DNA of 64,000 bases from Paracoccaceae bacterium (GCA_004153385.1 SDAL01000003.1:297624-361623); one strand, 5' to 3'; counted from the stretch's first letter, positions 45,632-55,189 are shown. A program made the numbers and translations. The notes: generated from the sequence alone by a model not told the origin.

Positions 45632-45688
45632 CGTGTCCCGTCGGGCAGCGCGCCACCGGACAAGGGGGACGCTGCCCGATGGGACACG
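45632..45688. terminator. 19-bp stem hairpin after the TRAP operon
   Basis: GTGTCCCGTCGGGCAGCG (45633-45650) and CGCTGCCCGATGGGACAC (45670-45687) match at 17 of 18 positions and extend one more pair outward. There is no T-run. Confidence 0.6.
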
Positions 45689-45847
45689 CCCCCTGCCCGC
45701 GCATACGAAGGCATCGGGCGGCGGGGCGTTTTTTATTGGAAATACGTCAGTGCGGCAGAAAACCTGCCCTATTTTCTGTCATAGCCCTTGTGCTGCGCCA
45801 ATCACACTGCAAACCTTGCCGCAACCATCAATGGAGGGGGATTTCGG

Positions 45848-47233
45848 ATGGGTTTGTTAGGGATTTTTCTATCCTTGGGTTTGCTGATGTATCTGGCCTA
45901 CCGTGGGATCAATGTTTTGATCCTAGCGCCGCTTCTGGCGTTGCTGGCGGCGCTGATGTCTGGCGGTGTGCCGGTTCTGGCCACATATACCCAAGTCTTT
46001 ATGAAGTCGCTTGGCGGCTATGTGATTACATATTTCCCGCTGTTCCTGCTGGGGGCGATTTTCGGCAAGGTGATGGCCGATGGTGGTGCCGCGCGGACCA
46101 TTGCGGAAAAAATTGTTGAATGGGTCGGGTCAAAGCGCGCTATTTTGGCCGTTGTTCTGGCATGTGGCGTGCTGACCTACGGCGGCGTCTCGCTGTTCGT
46201 GGTGGCTTTTGCAATCTATCCCATTGCCAACGCGCTGTTCAAAAGCGCCGATGTGCCCAAACGCCTGTTGCCCGCTGCAATTGCGCTGGGGTCGTTTACT
46301 TTTACAATGACCGCATTCCCCGGCACACCGGCAATTCAAAACGCAATTCCGATGCCGTTTTTCGGAACGAATGTGTTTGCCGCGCCGGTGCTCGGCACCA
46401 TGGCCGGCCTGATCATGATGTTCGGTGGCGTGTTCTGGCTGGACCGGCGCACGAAGGCGGCGCATGGAAGATCCGAGGGATATGGCAATCACGGCACTAC
46501 GGATGCAGACAGCACCCTGCCCGAGGATGCCAATCTGCCAGGGTTTGCCGCGGCAATCGCCCCTGTTCTTTCGGTGATCATCCTGAACGCGGTTTTCACC
46601 TACATCGTGATCCCGAACATGCAGGCCACCTATCTGGCCGATCCGCAATACGGGGCCACGTCTCTGGCCAAGGTTGCAGGCATCTGGGCGATCATCGTGT
46701 CGCTGACACTGTCAATTCTTCTGGCAATCGCGCTTAACTGGCGCCGGTTCGCTGATGTGAAGGACACAGTCAACAAGGGCACGATGGGGTCGCTTTTGCC
46801 GGTGTTCAATACTGCATCCGAAGTGGGCTATGGCGCGGTCATCGCCTCCCTGCCCGCCTTCGGGTTGATCCGCGATGCGGTGTTGGGCCTATTCCCGCAA
46901 AATCCGGTGGCGTCGCTGGCGGTCGCGGTCAACGTGCTGGCAGGGATCACCGGTTCTGCATCGGGGGGCATGTCGATTGCGCTGAATGCGCTGGGGGCGC
47001 AATTTGCCGCGATGGGTCAGGCCCAGGGTGTCTCGATGGAGCTGATGCACCGCGTGACGGCGCTGTCATCGGGCGGGTTCGACGCGCTGCCCCATAACGG
47101 CGCGGTCATCACCTTGTTGGCAATTACGGGGCTGACACACAAGAAAAGCTACGGCGATATTTTCGTGGTCGCAGTCGCCATTCCGGTATTCGCCACGATC
47201 CTTGTAATCTTGCTTGGATCGCTTGGCTTGTGA
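45848..47233 (+). CDS. GntP-family permease
   Basis: The product is 461 residues with about twelve membrane segments (GntP/CitMHS-like sodium or proton symporters for sugar acids or related anions). The ATG at 45848 is behind GGAGGGGG; the frame opens further upstream but without a family match. The family blocks YFPLFLLGAIFGKVMADGGA and GSASGGMSIALNALGAQFAA are clear. The substrate is unknown. It is a single transcription unit convergent with a GntR gene. Confidence 0.88.
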   Translation: MGLLGIFLSLGLLMYLAYRGINVLILAPLLALLAALMSGGVPVLATYTQVFMKSLGGYVITYFPLFLLGAIFGKVMADGGAARTIAEKIVEWVGSKRAILAVVLACGVLTYGGVSLFVVAFAIYPIANALFKSADVPKRLLPAAIALGSFTFTMTAFPGTPAIQNAIPMPFFGTNVFAAPVLGTMAGLIMMFGGVFWLDRRTKAAHGRSEGYGNHGTTDADSTLPEDANLPGFAAAIAPVLSVIILNAVFTYIVIPNMQATYLADPQYGATSLAKVAGIWAIIVSLTLSILLAIALNWRRFADVKDTVNKGTMGSLLPVFNTASEVGYGAVIASLPAFGLIRDAVLGLFPQNPVASLAVAVNVLAGITGSASGGMSIALNALGAQFAAMGQAQGVSMELMHRVTALSSGGFDALPHNGAVITLLAITGLTHKKSYGDIFVVAVAIPVFATILVILLGSLGL

Positions 47234-47240
47234 TGCCTTC

Positions 47241-47266
47241 GGCTGTCCGGGTCACCCCGGGCAGCC
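47241..47266. terminator. Hairpin after the GntP gene
   Basis: GGCTGTCCGGG (47241-47251) pairs with CCCGGGCAGCC (47256-47266), one mismatch, loop 4. No T-run follows. Confidence 0.55.
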
Positions 47267-47305
47267 AGCACCTTTCGATCCCGCGCACTGATCGGGCCTC
47301 CGGGC

Positions 47306-47992
47306 TTAGACGTGGGCACTTTCCGCCAGCACCTGACGCCCCAAACGGATCGACCCGTCACAGATATCGGCGCGCAGCGCCTTGCACAGGGCACGCAGAT
47401 CCCGCCGCGCGAGTGCGCCAAGCATCTCTTTATGGCGGTCCACCTGATAGTGGGCGCGCAAGTGACCCAAAACCTGCCGCTGGAACGGCCCCAGTTGCAG
47501 CCAGACGCTTTCGATCAATGGCAAGGCTGTTTGATCCGGGTTGAGCGCATAAAGCCCTTTGTGAAACCGCTGGTTCAGCCGCGTCAACGCATCAAGATCA
47601 TAACGCGCAAGAGCCGCGTCCATCTCATCATCCAGCCCACGCATAACGGCAAATGCCACATCACTGAAATAGGGCAGCGCCCGTGTGGCGGCGTGGGTTT
47701 CCAAGGCCACTCGCAGCTCGACCAGTTCCTCGAAACGGCCAAGTGTCATATGCGGCACCTGAAGCCTGCGGTTGCCCAAAACCTCGATCGCATTTTCGGA
47801 GCTAAGCCGGCGGACCGCCTCGCGGATGGGCGTGGGGCTCAGGCCTAGGGTCTCGGCCAGACCGCGAAAGGTCAGCGACGTCCCGGGGGCCATCGCCCCC
47901 ATCATGACCGCGTTGCGCAGCCTGTTATAGGCATACTCCTGCGTGGTCATGCCCGCATCACGCTGCACATCAGGGATCAGAAGGGACGACAT
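47306..47992 (-). CDS. GntR-family (FCD) transcriptional regulator
   Basis: The product is 228 residues, with the GntR winged helix (LRNAVMMGAMAPGTSLTFRG, then LSPTPIREAVRRL) and an FCD ligand-binding domain (ELRVALETHAATRAL). The start is uncertain, since a GTG at 48019 is possible. It is divergent from the PuuA-like gene, so control of the PuuAB pair is the likely role. Confidence 0.85.
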   Translation of the reverse strand: MSSLLIPDVQRDAGMTTQEYAYNRLRNAVMMGAMAPGTSLTFRGLAETLGLSPTPIREAVRRLSSENAIEVLGNRRLQVPHMTLGRFEELVELRVALETHAATRALPYFSDVAFAVMRGLDDEMDAALARYDLDALTRLNQRFHKGLYALNPDQTALPLIESVWLQLGPFQRQVLGHLRAHYQVDRHKEMLGALARRDLRALCKALRADICDGSIRLGRQVLAESAHV

Positions 47993-48066
47993 AAAAGGGA
48001 CAAAACCTTGGTGGGTCACAGAAGAAACGAAGATGGCGCGTCAGCGCAATTGACACAAGAGGAAAA

Positions 48067-48096
48067 TGATATCACAATCTAAAAAAAGATATCACA
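48067..48096. promoter_or_regulatory. GATATCACA direct repeat, candidate GntR operator
   Basis: GATATCACA occurs at 48068-48076 and 48088-48096, 20 bp apart. The first lies in a TGATATCA palindrome. It is 14 bp upstream of the PuuA-like ATG. Confidence 0.5.
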
Positions 48097-48109
48097 TTTT
48101 GGACTTATC

Positions 48110-49456
48110 ATGACCCCCCGCACCTCCCACGATCTCGATACGCAAACCGATATCGAAACCCTTTTCGCCTGTATCTGTGATCTTAACGGGGTGATGCGCG
48201 GCAAACGCCTGCCCATCGAACAACTCGATAAGGTCAAAAACGGCTCTTTGCGGATGCCGTTGTCGCTGTTGGGCATGGATATCTGGGGCGAGGATATCGA
48301 AGGCTCTGAGCTGGTGTTTGACACCGGCGATGCAGACGGGATCGGCGAATACACCGGCCGTCCGTTGAGTTTGGTCAACTGGACCTCTCGGCCGGCGGCC
48401 TTTGCCCAGCTGTGGATGCAAAATGAAGACGGCACGCCGTTCAGCGGCGATCCGCGGCGCGCGCTATCAGATGTATGCGAACGTTTTCGGGCGCTCGGCT
48501 TGACGCCAGTGGTGGCAACAGAGCTGGAATTTTACGTGGTCGATCCCTCTCAGGCCACCCCCCAGCCCCCCTGCTCCCCCGTTACCGGCAAGAGGCTGGA
48601 TTCGGATGGCGCATTGTCACTGGATGAATTGCAGCATTTCGATGCCCTTCTCAACGAGATCTATGACGCCTGCCGCGCGCAAGGTATCCCCGCAGATACA
48701 GCAATTTCGGAAAACGGTGCGGGCCAGTTCGAAATCAATATGCTGCATGTCGACGATCCCTTGCGCGCCGCCGATGATGCGGTTTTGTTCAAACAGCTGG
48801 TGCGCGGGATCACGCGGACGCACGGGTTTGCCGCGACCTTCATGGCAAAGCCCCATGGCGATCGGGCCGGATCGGGCATGCATGTGCATTTTTCGCTGAT
48901 CGATAAAGATGGTGTGAATGTCTTTGACGACGGCACCGAGAAGGGCACCGAGATGATGCGCCATGCGGTTGCGGGATTGCTGCGCACCATGCATGAAAAC
49001 GCCTTGGTTTTTGCACCGCATGAAAATTCGTTCCGCCGGCTTTTGCCGGGCTCGCATGCGCCGTCATCCGTCGCGTGGGGGTATGAAAACCGCACGGCAG
49101 CGATCCGTATTCCTGGCGGCCATCACTCAGCGCGCCGGATCGAGCATCGTGTGGCGGGAGCTGACGCCAACCCGTATCTGGTACTGGCCTCGATTCTGGG
49201 TGGCGCACTTTTGGGCATTGAAGGCGAGTGGGTGCCTCCTGCGCCCATCGAAGGTGATGCCTATTCGCTTGATCTGGACCATCTTTCACTGGATTGGGCA
49301 TCGGCCATCGCGGCCTTTGCACGCGGCCCGCATATCGAGCAGATCTATTCCAAACGGCTGAAACGCATGTTTGTCCAGTGCAAACAGCAAGAGCTGCGTC
49401 GCTTCACCCGTCACGTGACCGATTTTGAAATTCACAGCTATCTGGAGGCTGTATAA
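48110..49456 (+). CDS. puuA: Glutamine synthetase-family gamma-glutamylpolyamine synthetase
   Basis: The product is 448 residues. It has GS fold hallmarks: ATELEFYVV and ENGAGQFEINMLHVDDP (metal and substrate site), MAKPHGDRAGSGMHVHFS, and NRTAAIRIPGG. The partner gene is a FAD oxidase, which is the PuuA/PuuB arrangement of putrescine catabolism. Other glutamylated amines are possible. The following gene starts directly at the next base. Confidence 0.82.
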   Translation: MTPRTSHDLDTQTDIETLFACICDLNGVMRGKRLPIEQLDKVKNGSLRMPLSLLGMDIWGEDIEGSELVFDTGDADGIGEYTGRPLSLVNWTSRPAAFAQLWMQNEDGTPFSGDPRRALSDVCERFRALGLTPVVATELEFYVVDPSQATPQPPCSPVTGKRLDSDGALSLDELQHFDALLNEIYDACRAQGIPADTAISENGAGQFEINMLHVDDPLRAADDAVLFKQLVRGITRTHGFAATFMAKPHGDRAGSGMHVHFSLIDKDGVNVFDDGTEKGTEMMRHAVAGLLRTMHENALVFAPHENSFRRLLPGSHAPSSVAWGYENRTAAIRIPGGHHSARRIEHRVAGADANPYLVLASILGGALLGIEGEWVPPAPIEGDAYSLDLDHLSLDWASAIAAFARGPHIEQIYSKRLKRMFVQCKQQELRRFTRHVTDFEIHSYLEAV

Positions 49457-50770
49457 ATGACCGAAACGGCATCGCACCCTTATGCGGGCACCGGCGCACA
49501 TACGGGCAGCTATTACGCGGCATCCGCCAACCCCGCCCCGTTGCGCCCTGTCCTGCGCGGCACACATGAAGCTGATATATGTGTTGTTGGCGCGGGATAT
49601 TCCGGCCTGTCGACCGCCCTACATCTGGCGGAAAAGGGCTATAGCGTGACGCTGATCGAAGGCGCGCGCATCGGCTGGGGGGCCTCTGGGCGAAACGGCG
49701 GGCAGATTGTCAACGGGCTGAACGCCAGCCTGCAAACCATCGAGGCGCGCTATGGCCATGATACTGCCACGTTTGTCGCAGGGCTGGTGAACGAGGGTGG
49801 CGAGATTATCCGCGAGCGGATCGCGCGCTATAACATTCAGTGTGATCTGCGCGAAGGCAACGTGTTTGCCGCACTGACCAACCGCCACATGGCGGAGCTG
49901 CGCGAGCGCAAGGCGCTTTGGGAAAGCTACGGGCTGCGCAACCAGAAGATGCTCGACAAGGCTCAGATGCGCGATCATGTACGCTCTGATCTCTATGAAG
50001 GCGGAATGATCGACACCACCGGCGGGCATATGCATCCGCTTAATCTGGCGCTTGGCGAAGCCGATGCGCTGGAGGCCAATGGCGCCACGATCTTCGAGAT
50101 GTCGCCCGTGACCTCGGTCGAAACAGAAGGCGCGCACCCGATAGTGCGCACTAAAGACGGTGTAATCCGCTGCAAAACGCTGGTGCTTTGTGGCAACGCC
50201 TATCTTGGCGATGTTGTGCCAGATCTGGAAAAGCGAGTGATGCCGGTTTCCACACAGATGATGGCAACCGAGCCCCTCGGAGCGGAACGCGCGCAAGCAT
50301 TGATGCCATCCGGGGCATGTATCGAGGACGTGCGCTATATTCTGGATTACTACCGGATGTCTGCAGATAACCGGCTGCTCTTCGGTGGCGGCACCGTTTA
50401 TGGCGGGGCCGATCCGAAAGACATCAAGGCAAAGCTGTGGAAAAACCTCCAGAAGGTGTTCCCCGAATTAAAAGATACACGCATCGATTACGCGTGGTCG
50501 GGTAATTTTGCCCTATCCTTCTCGCGGGTGCCGCAAATGGGGCGCTTGGGGGCGAATACCTATTTCGCTCACGGCTATTCCGGCCATGGCGTCACAGGCT
50601 CGCACACGTTCGGCCGTATCCTGTCGGAGGCGATTGATGGCGACCTGAGCCGTTTCGATGTCTTTGCAAATCTGCCTTGGATCCCCTTCCCCGGCGGACG
50701 ACAGTTACGCGTGCCCTACTCCGTTTTGGGGTCTTGGTATTACGCCCTGCGTGACAGGTTGGGTGTGTAA
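49457..50770 (+). CDS. puuB: FAD-dependent gamma-glutamylputrescine oxidase-like protein
   Basis: The product is 437 residues. FAD-binding GAGYSGLSTALHLAEKGYSV and the GWGASGRNGGQIVNGL block place it in the DAO/PuuB group. It would oxidise the gamma-glutamylamine made by the preceding enzyme. No aldehyde dehydrogenase (puuC) or hydrolase (puuD) is near, so the pathway must be completed elsewhere. Confidence 0.85.
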   Translation: MTETASHPYAGTGAHTGSYYAASANPAPLRPVLRGTHEADICVVGAGYSGLSTALHLAEKGYSVTLIEGARIGWGASGRNGGQIVNGLNASLQTIEARYGHDTATFVAGLVNEGGEIIRERIARYNIQCDLREGNVFAALTNRHMAELRERKALWESYGLRNQKMLDKAQMRDHVRSDLYEGGMIDTTGGHMHPLNLALGEADALEANGATIFEMSPVTSVETEGAHPIVRTKDGVIRCKTLVLCGNAYLGDVVPDLEKRVMPVSTQMMATEPLGAERAQALMPSGACIEDVRYILDYYRMSADNRLLFGGGTVYGGADPKDIKAKLWKNLQKVFPELKDTRIDYAWSGNFALSFSRVPQMGRLGANTYFAHGYSGHGVTGSHTFGRILSEAIDGDLSRFDVFANLPWIPFPGGRQLRVPYSVLGSWYYALRDRLGV

Positions 50771-50782
50771 CCACACCCAACC
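50757..50782 (+). terminator. Hairpin with the puuB stop codon in its loop
   Basis: GGTTGGGTGTG (50757-50767) pairs perfectly with CACACCCAACC (50772-50782). The loop TAAC contains the TAA stop. A poor T-tract follows. Confidence 0.7.
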
Positions 50783-51068
50783 CCCCTATTGCTACTCTTT
50801 CCCAAAGGGCGCGCGACCGTTGGGGCGCTCGCGGCAAATCTGGCCTGCCATCAGGCAGATAGGTGCCGCGACCCTCTCGGGGTGTGTTGCCCAAAAATTA
50901 CGGGGGGGGGCCATGCCTTCCGACGTTTGGCATCAATTTTCGATTTGAATGTCTGATCGGCGTAAACCCCCTGCCCGCCTTTGTCCTGATATTGCGTGAT
51001 CGCTTCGCCCCCCTATATCCAAGGGACTGTTCACAGCGTGCTCTTGGCGCGCAAATGGAGGTACAGCG

Positions 51069-52031
51069 ATGGGATATATGAAAACCGGCCTGCTTATGGC
51101 CGCCATGACGGGCCTGTTTCTGGCGCTGGGGTATCTGCTTGGAGGTACGACAGGGATGGGGCTGGCTTTCGTTGTGGCCGCTGGCATAAATGTATTCGGA
51201 TGGTGGAATTCCGATAAGATGGTGCTCAGGATGCATAATGCCCATCCGGTTGGCACTGATGATCGCAGTGGTCTATTGCAACTGGTACATGAGCTTGCAC
51301 AAAATGCCGCCTTGCCGATGCCCGCGGTATACCTCATCGAAACGGCTCAACCCAACGCGTTCGCGACAGGGCGCAATCCCGAAAATGCCGCCGTGGCCGT
51401 TACCGCCGGTTTGATGCAAAGCCTTTCGCGGGAGGAACTGGCAGCCGTGATTGCACACGAGCTTGCCCATATCAAACATCGCGACACCTTGATCATGACA
51501 ATCACCGCCAGCTTTGCGGGGGCCATTTCAATGCTTGCGAACTTTGCACTGTTTTTTGGCGGAAACCGTGACAACAACCGGCTGGGGTTGATCGGAACGA
51601 TCGCTATGATGGTCCTTGCCCCCCTTGCAGCAGCGCTTGTCCAGATGGCCATCAGCCGCACACGGGAATATGCCGCTGACAAAGAGGGCGCGCAGATTTG
51701 TGGTGATCCTATGTGGCTGGCCTCGGCCTTGAAACGGATTCAGTCCGGTGCGCGTCAGATCGATAACGACGCGGCAGAACGCAATCCCGCCACCGCACAT
51801 ATGTTCATCATCAACCCGCTGAACGGCCAAGGCCGCGATAAACTGTTTTCAACCCACCCTGCGACCGAAAACAGGATCGCCGCGCTACAAGCGCTCGCCA
51901 AAGAGATGAAAGGCACGCGCCGCCCTGCCCCGATGACAAAAACCGATAGGTACCCTTTTACGGGACGAGATTCTGCCACTTCCGTTCCTCGATCAGGACG
52001 CAGGGCGCAACAGAAAGGGCCTTGGACCTGA
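51069..52031 (+). CDS. htpX: Membrane zinc metalloprotease HtpX
   Basis: The product is 320 residues. The HELAH zinc motif lies in [13 protein letters not shown], and [10 protein letters not shown] holds the third ligand. Hydrophobic segments near 10-45 and 150-200 place it in the inner membrane. HtpX degrades damaged membrane proteins. GGAGG precedes the ATG. It appears to be a lone gene. Confidence 0.95.
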   Translation: MGYMKTGLLMAAMTGLFLALGYLLGGTTGMGLAFVVAAGINVFGWWNSDKMVLRMHNAHPVGTDDRSGLLQLVHELAQNAALPMPAVYLIETAQPNAFATGRNPENAAVAVTAGLMQSLSREELAAVIAHELAHIKHRDTLIMTITASFAGAISMLANFALFFGGNRDNNRLGLIGTIAMMVLAPLAAALVQMAISRTREYAADKEGAQICGDPMWLASALKRIQSGARQIDNDAAERNPATAHMFIINPLNGQGRDKLFSTHPATENRIAALQALAKEMKGTRRPAPMTKTDRYPFTGRDSATSVPRSGRRAQQKGPWT

Positions 52032-52046
52032 TCAACCTGTTTACTG

Positions 52047-52078
52047 AAAAGGCTCGGCGCAATGACCGAGCCTTTTTT
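52047..52078. terminator. Bidirectional terminator between htpX and parB
   Basis: GGCTCGG (52051-52057) pairs with CCGAGCC (52066-52072), flanked by AAAA on the left and TTTTTT on the right. It serves htpX on the plus strand. The parB stop lies at its edge on the minus strand. Confidence 0.85.
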
Positions 52079-53186
52079 ATGATTGATCCAGCAGATCAGA
52101 CAGTTGCTGCATTATATGGTCAATCTGTTCTGCGTTGATCCTCGCGCCTTGAAGCTGGATCGACCACCCATCTGTTTGCGCAATACTTTTGAGATTAACC
52201 CCCGATGCCAATATCCGCGTCTCACGCACATTCGCGTTTGGGTCCGCTTTCGGTGGCAGGGTCTTTTTTGGACGCCCGCCCTTGCTGGGATCCGCAGTGA
52301 CCGGATCCAGTTGGGATAATGCCCTCACGATCATCTCGGCCTCATCGGTCGCCGTTTGCGGAACGCGGCGTGCCAAAGCCTCACGTAACTGTGCCTCAGC
52401 ACCAGCACGAAGCGCCGCGGCAAGCTTTAGACCATCACGCTCTCTTAGCTGCTCGGGAAAATGCAGCATGTCCCCCAGCTCTTCAAATATCAGTGCAAAG
52501 GACCGGATTTTCGAACGTTTCCCTTTGGAGGCCATAGGGAACAACCCATCCACGGCAGTCTCTACGGTTACAAATGCGCCTTGTTGACTGGCAATCACCG
52601 CAATACGGCCACGTTCGAAATGGCTTAAATTTGCCCGGATCTCGTTCTCTTCGATCATCGCCGCAAACGTGCCGCCCATTTCTGACGGGTCACGCAACAC
52701 TGCACGAATGGTCGCGTGCTCGGCTTTCGCGCTAATCTCGCGCAAGGCTTGAACCGCACGAAAACGGCGATACCCGGACAAAAGCCCATATCTGAACCCG
52801 CGCCGGTCATCATTCAGCGGGTAGACTTCGATAGGCAAGCGCAGGCCGTTTGTCGAAATCGACATCTGCAATTCGTTCATTTCTTCTGTATCGAGCACCA
52901 CGCGGTCACGTACCAGAGCATCCGCATCGATTTCATCAAGAGGAATCTCAAGCATGACAAGACCCCGCCCTGACATGTCGCGGAACTTGTCTGCATCGCT
53001 GCGATCTTTTGCAGCCCGTTCGCGATCCTGAGGCGGACGGGGATCATAGGCGCCGGCAGACTCCGCCGCGACCTGTGCAATAGGCGCCCCGCCCATAGGC
53101 CGTGTAATGGTTTCGCGGCGAAACTCCTCTTCGAACCGCGTCAGGTCATCAGGTGTGGGTGCCACAAGCTTCCGACGTTTTGCCAC
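52077..53186 (-). CDS. parB: Plasmid partition protein ParB
   Basis: The product is 369 residues. The ParB N-terminal domain shows SGYRRFRAVQALREI and MIEENEIRANLSHFERGR (helix-turn-helix follows). The C-terminal part is a RepB-type dimerisation region. It is 3 bp after parA. A parS-like palindrome lies inside its 5' end (53110-53124). It recruits ParA to centromere sites for segregation. Confidence 0.9.
   Translation of the reverse strand: MAKRRKLVAPTPDDLTRFEEEFRRETITRPMGGAPIAQVAAESAGAYDPRPPQDRERAAKDRSDADKFRDMSGRGLVMLEIPLDEIDADALVRDRVVLDTEEMNELQMSISTNGLRLPIEVYPLNDDRRGFRYGLLSGYRRFRAVQALREISAKAEHATIRAVLRDPSEMGGTFAAMIEENEIRANLSHFERGRIAVIASQQGAFVTVETAVDGLFPMASKGKRSKIRSFALIFEELGDMLHFPEQLRERDGLKLAAALRAGAEAQLREALARRVPQTATDEAEMIVRALSQLDPVTADPSKGGRPKKTLPPKADPNANVRETRILASGVNLKSIAQTDGWSIQLQGARINAEQIDHIMQQLSDLLDQS
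53110..53124. promoter_or_regulatory. parS-like palindrome inside parB
   Basis: GTTTCGCGGCGAAAC, a perfect 15-bp inverted repeat (seven-base arms around G). Here it is read as F-R-R-E. The same 15 bp occurs in parA and rep in different codon contexts. Confidence 0.8.
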
Positions 53187-53189
53187 TGA

Positions 53190-54602
53190 TTAGCCCTCCT
53201 CTTTTTCACCGCGCTCAGCTTCGGCCATGTGCTGATCACGCCACCAAGTGCCCAGAATGACTTCCTTTACCTCCGCCCATGTCCGATCAAAGGTTTCGCG
53301 GCCGCGAATATAGGTGTCACGGTTGAAGTCGCGGTAATCCGTTTCGTAGATTCCCGAGACTTGTTCGCTTGCCTGACCGACCATGGCAGTTACTTCTTGG
53401 CGGTAGGTTGTCATGAAATCACCGAAATAGGCTTGTACGACATTGGCCAGATCGGTTTGCTGTGCCGCATCGAACCGTGTGATAAGAGCGCGCACCGCAT
53501 CCCACTGAAATCCGATTTCCGGCAAGCCGTCTTGCCGCCGCATCCTGTTTTCGCCTTCCTCAATGGATGCGAATGTCGAATAGATCATATCGAAAAAACG
53601 GCCAGTGGAGTCAAATTCGAGAAAGCTTGCTCCCAAAGGTACCAGCAAAATATCCGATGCGGCCAGAGCGTTGATCGTTAGGTACCCAAGTGCAGGAGGG
53701 GTATCAAGGAAAACCAGATCATACTCGTCCAGCAAACCGCCATCAGAAAGCGCGTTTGACAACGCGTCCCATAAAGGCCAGCTGCGAAGCTGCATCCGCC
53801 ATACAGGCACCTGAAATTCTGCCCAATAGAGGTTAAGCTGTGCCCCAATCAAATCAATATTAGGCCAATGCGTTTTCTGAATCAGGTTTCGCGGCGAAAC
53901 CTCAAGCGCTTCTTTCAATGTTTCATCGAGGGGAAGCGGCGGAAGATCACCTGCTTCGCGGATACGGTTTTCAGCAACCAGACTCTTGGCATAATCTCTG
54001 GCCAGCAACGGAAAGGCGGTTTGCCATTCATCGTTAACCCGTCCGCCCATGACGGAGGTCATAGACCCTTGGCTATCAAGATCAATGACGAGCACTTTAT
54101 ATCCATCAAGGGCAGCAGACATTGCTAAATGCGCGGCAGTTGTCGTTTTTCCTACGCCGCCCTTGAAGTTGGCCACCGCAATAACTTTTGCGGGCAATCC
54201 TTCGGGACGCCAAGGTTTGTACTGACGGTTAGAAGCGCCTTCTTCTGCAAAATGTTCACGTAGCTGAAGAATTTCTTCCAACGAAAACCATTTGGAGCCG
54301 CCGTCACCTGTGCCTTGTGGCAAGTCGGGATTGGCCTTTAGCACTCTTCGAAGATGCGCAGGGGCGACAGGAATAAGATACCGACAGATTTCCCAAGTAG
54401 AAAACTTTCTAAGCCGCTTTTGGCCATCCGGAGCGTAGCCTCGTTTGGCCAGATCATCGCGCCCACGAGATGCAAATGCGGCTGCACGGGCAAATCGAGC
54501 TGTATCTATCTCTGCGGAAAGCTTCTGAGCTGCCTCCTGCGGATCGATATTAAAATACGGGGGAAGATCAGACTTACTGCCGGTGCTATTCTTGTTTGCC
54601 AT
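53190..54602 (-). CDS. parA: Plasmid partition ATPase ParA
   Basis: The product is 470 residues. A DNA-binding-like N-terminal region of about 130 residues (RKFSTWEICRYLIPVAPAHL) precedes the ParA ATPase domain with the deviant Walker A KGGVGKT (147-153). The 5' neighbour is the origin-like region, and rep diverges from it. A copy of the 15-bp palindrome lies at 53886-53900. Confidence 0.93.
   Translation of the reverse strand: MANKNSTGSKSDLPPYFNIDPQEAAQKLSAEIDTARFARAAAFASRGRDDLAKRGYAPDGQKRLRKFSTWEICRYLIPVAPAHLRRVLKANPDLPQGTGDGGSKWFSLEEILQLREHFAEEGASNRQYKPWRPEGLPAKVIAVANFKGGVGKTTTAAHLAMSAALDGYKVLVIDLDSQGSMTSVMGGRVNDEWQTAFPLLARDYAKSLVAENRIREAGDLPPLPLDETLKEALEVSPRNLIQKTHWPNIDLIGAQLNLYWAEFQVPVWRMQLRSWPLWDALSNALSDGGLLDEYDLVFLDTPPALGYLTINALAASDILLVPLGASFLEFDSTGRFFDMIYSTFASIEEGENRMRRQDGLPEIGFQWDAVRALITRFDAAQQTDLANVVQAYFGDFMTTYRQEVTAMVGQASEQVSGIYETDYRDFNRDTYIRGRETFDRTWAEVKEVILGTWWRDQHMAEAERGEKEEG
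53886..53900. promoter_or_regulatory. parS-like palindrome inside parA
   Basis: GTTTCGCGGCGAAAC, extending to a 19-bp perfect palindrome (AGG...CCT) here. It is read as V-S-P-R-N in the parA frame. Confidence 0.8.
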
Positions 54603-54720
54603 GAAACCTCTGCATGTTCGCTGTTTTTGGCGATATATGCAGGACTATGGCACATACGATGACGATTGTGAAATTGTCTTTCTTCTTATTGTTAGCAATT
54701 GAAACGATCAAACACAGACG

Positions 54721-54790
54721 AAATCGTTTAATTTTATTTGAGGATTTTAGAATCTTTATCCATTATTTTTACATTTAATATCATATATTT
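54721..54790. other. AT-rich segment of the probable replication origin
   Basis: A run of about 70 bp is mostly A/T, next to the iteron-like repeats. TTATCCATT at 54756-54764 resembles a DnaA box at seven of nine positions. Confidence 0.5.
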
Positions 54791-54801
54791 GGTCCTGCGT
54801 A

Positions 54802-55099
54802 GGAACCCGGTTACAGGACCAGGAGGGGCCGTTTACAGGGGCTTAGGTACCCATAAACAGGATATAAAGATCCGATTCTCGGTGCTTCGGCTTTTTAAAG
54901 CTACAAAACCTGATTTTCTCATTTCATTTTACGTCTTGATGGCTGACGCAGGGTCGAATCGTTCTTATGCTTGCCATGGCGGCAAGCGTACATCCCGTAA
55001 TCAGGTACCTAATGAAAATCTAACCATGTAAGGGACCTATATACGGGATTTGCATCAGGTGCCACACTTGTGGTTGTGTTTAGGTACCTTCAATAGGAT
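54802..55099. repeat. Degenerate iterons upstream of rep
   Basis: Copies of GGNACC followed by a 6-7 base spacer and ACAGGA start at 54802, 54825 and 54846 (spacing 23 and 21 bp). Weaker ones start at 55004, 55032, 55058 and 55083. The best are GGAACCCGGTTACAGGA and GGTACCCATAAACAGGA. Rep_3 initiators bind such arrays, so this is the probable origin. Confidence 0.65.
54969..54987. repeat. Inverted repeat within the origin region
   Basis: GCTTGCC (54969-54975) and GGCAAGC (54981-54987) are perfect arms around ATGGC, between the two iteron groups. A Rep operator or hairpin is possible. Confidence 0.5.
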
Positions 55100-55189
55100 A
55101 ATAAAACGTACCCCAAGCCGACTCAGATCCGGGAGCCTTTGGCTTAAACCAGGGTGGCGGCCATTAGCTGATCAACACAGGCGAATGCG

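Noticed and set aside
50890..50915. G-run near 50901 as a phase-variable tract
   Set aside because: It is not in or just before a supported gene, so there is nothing for slippage to switch.
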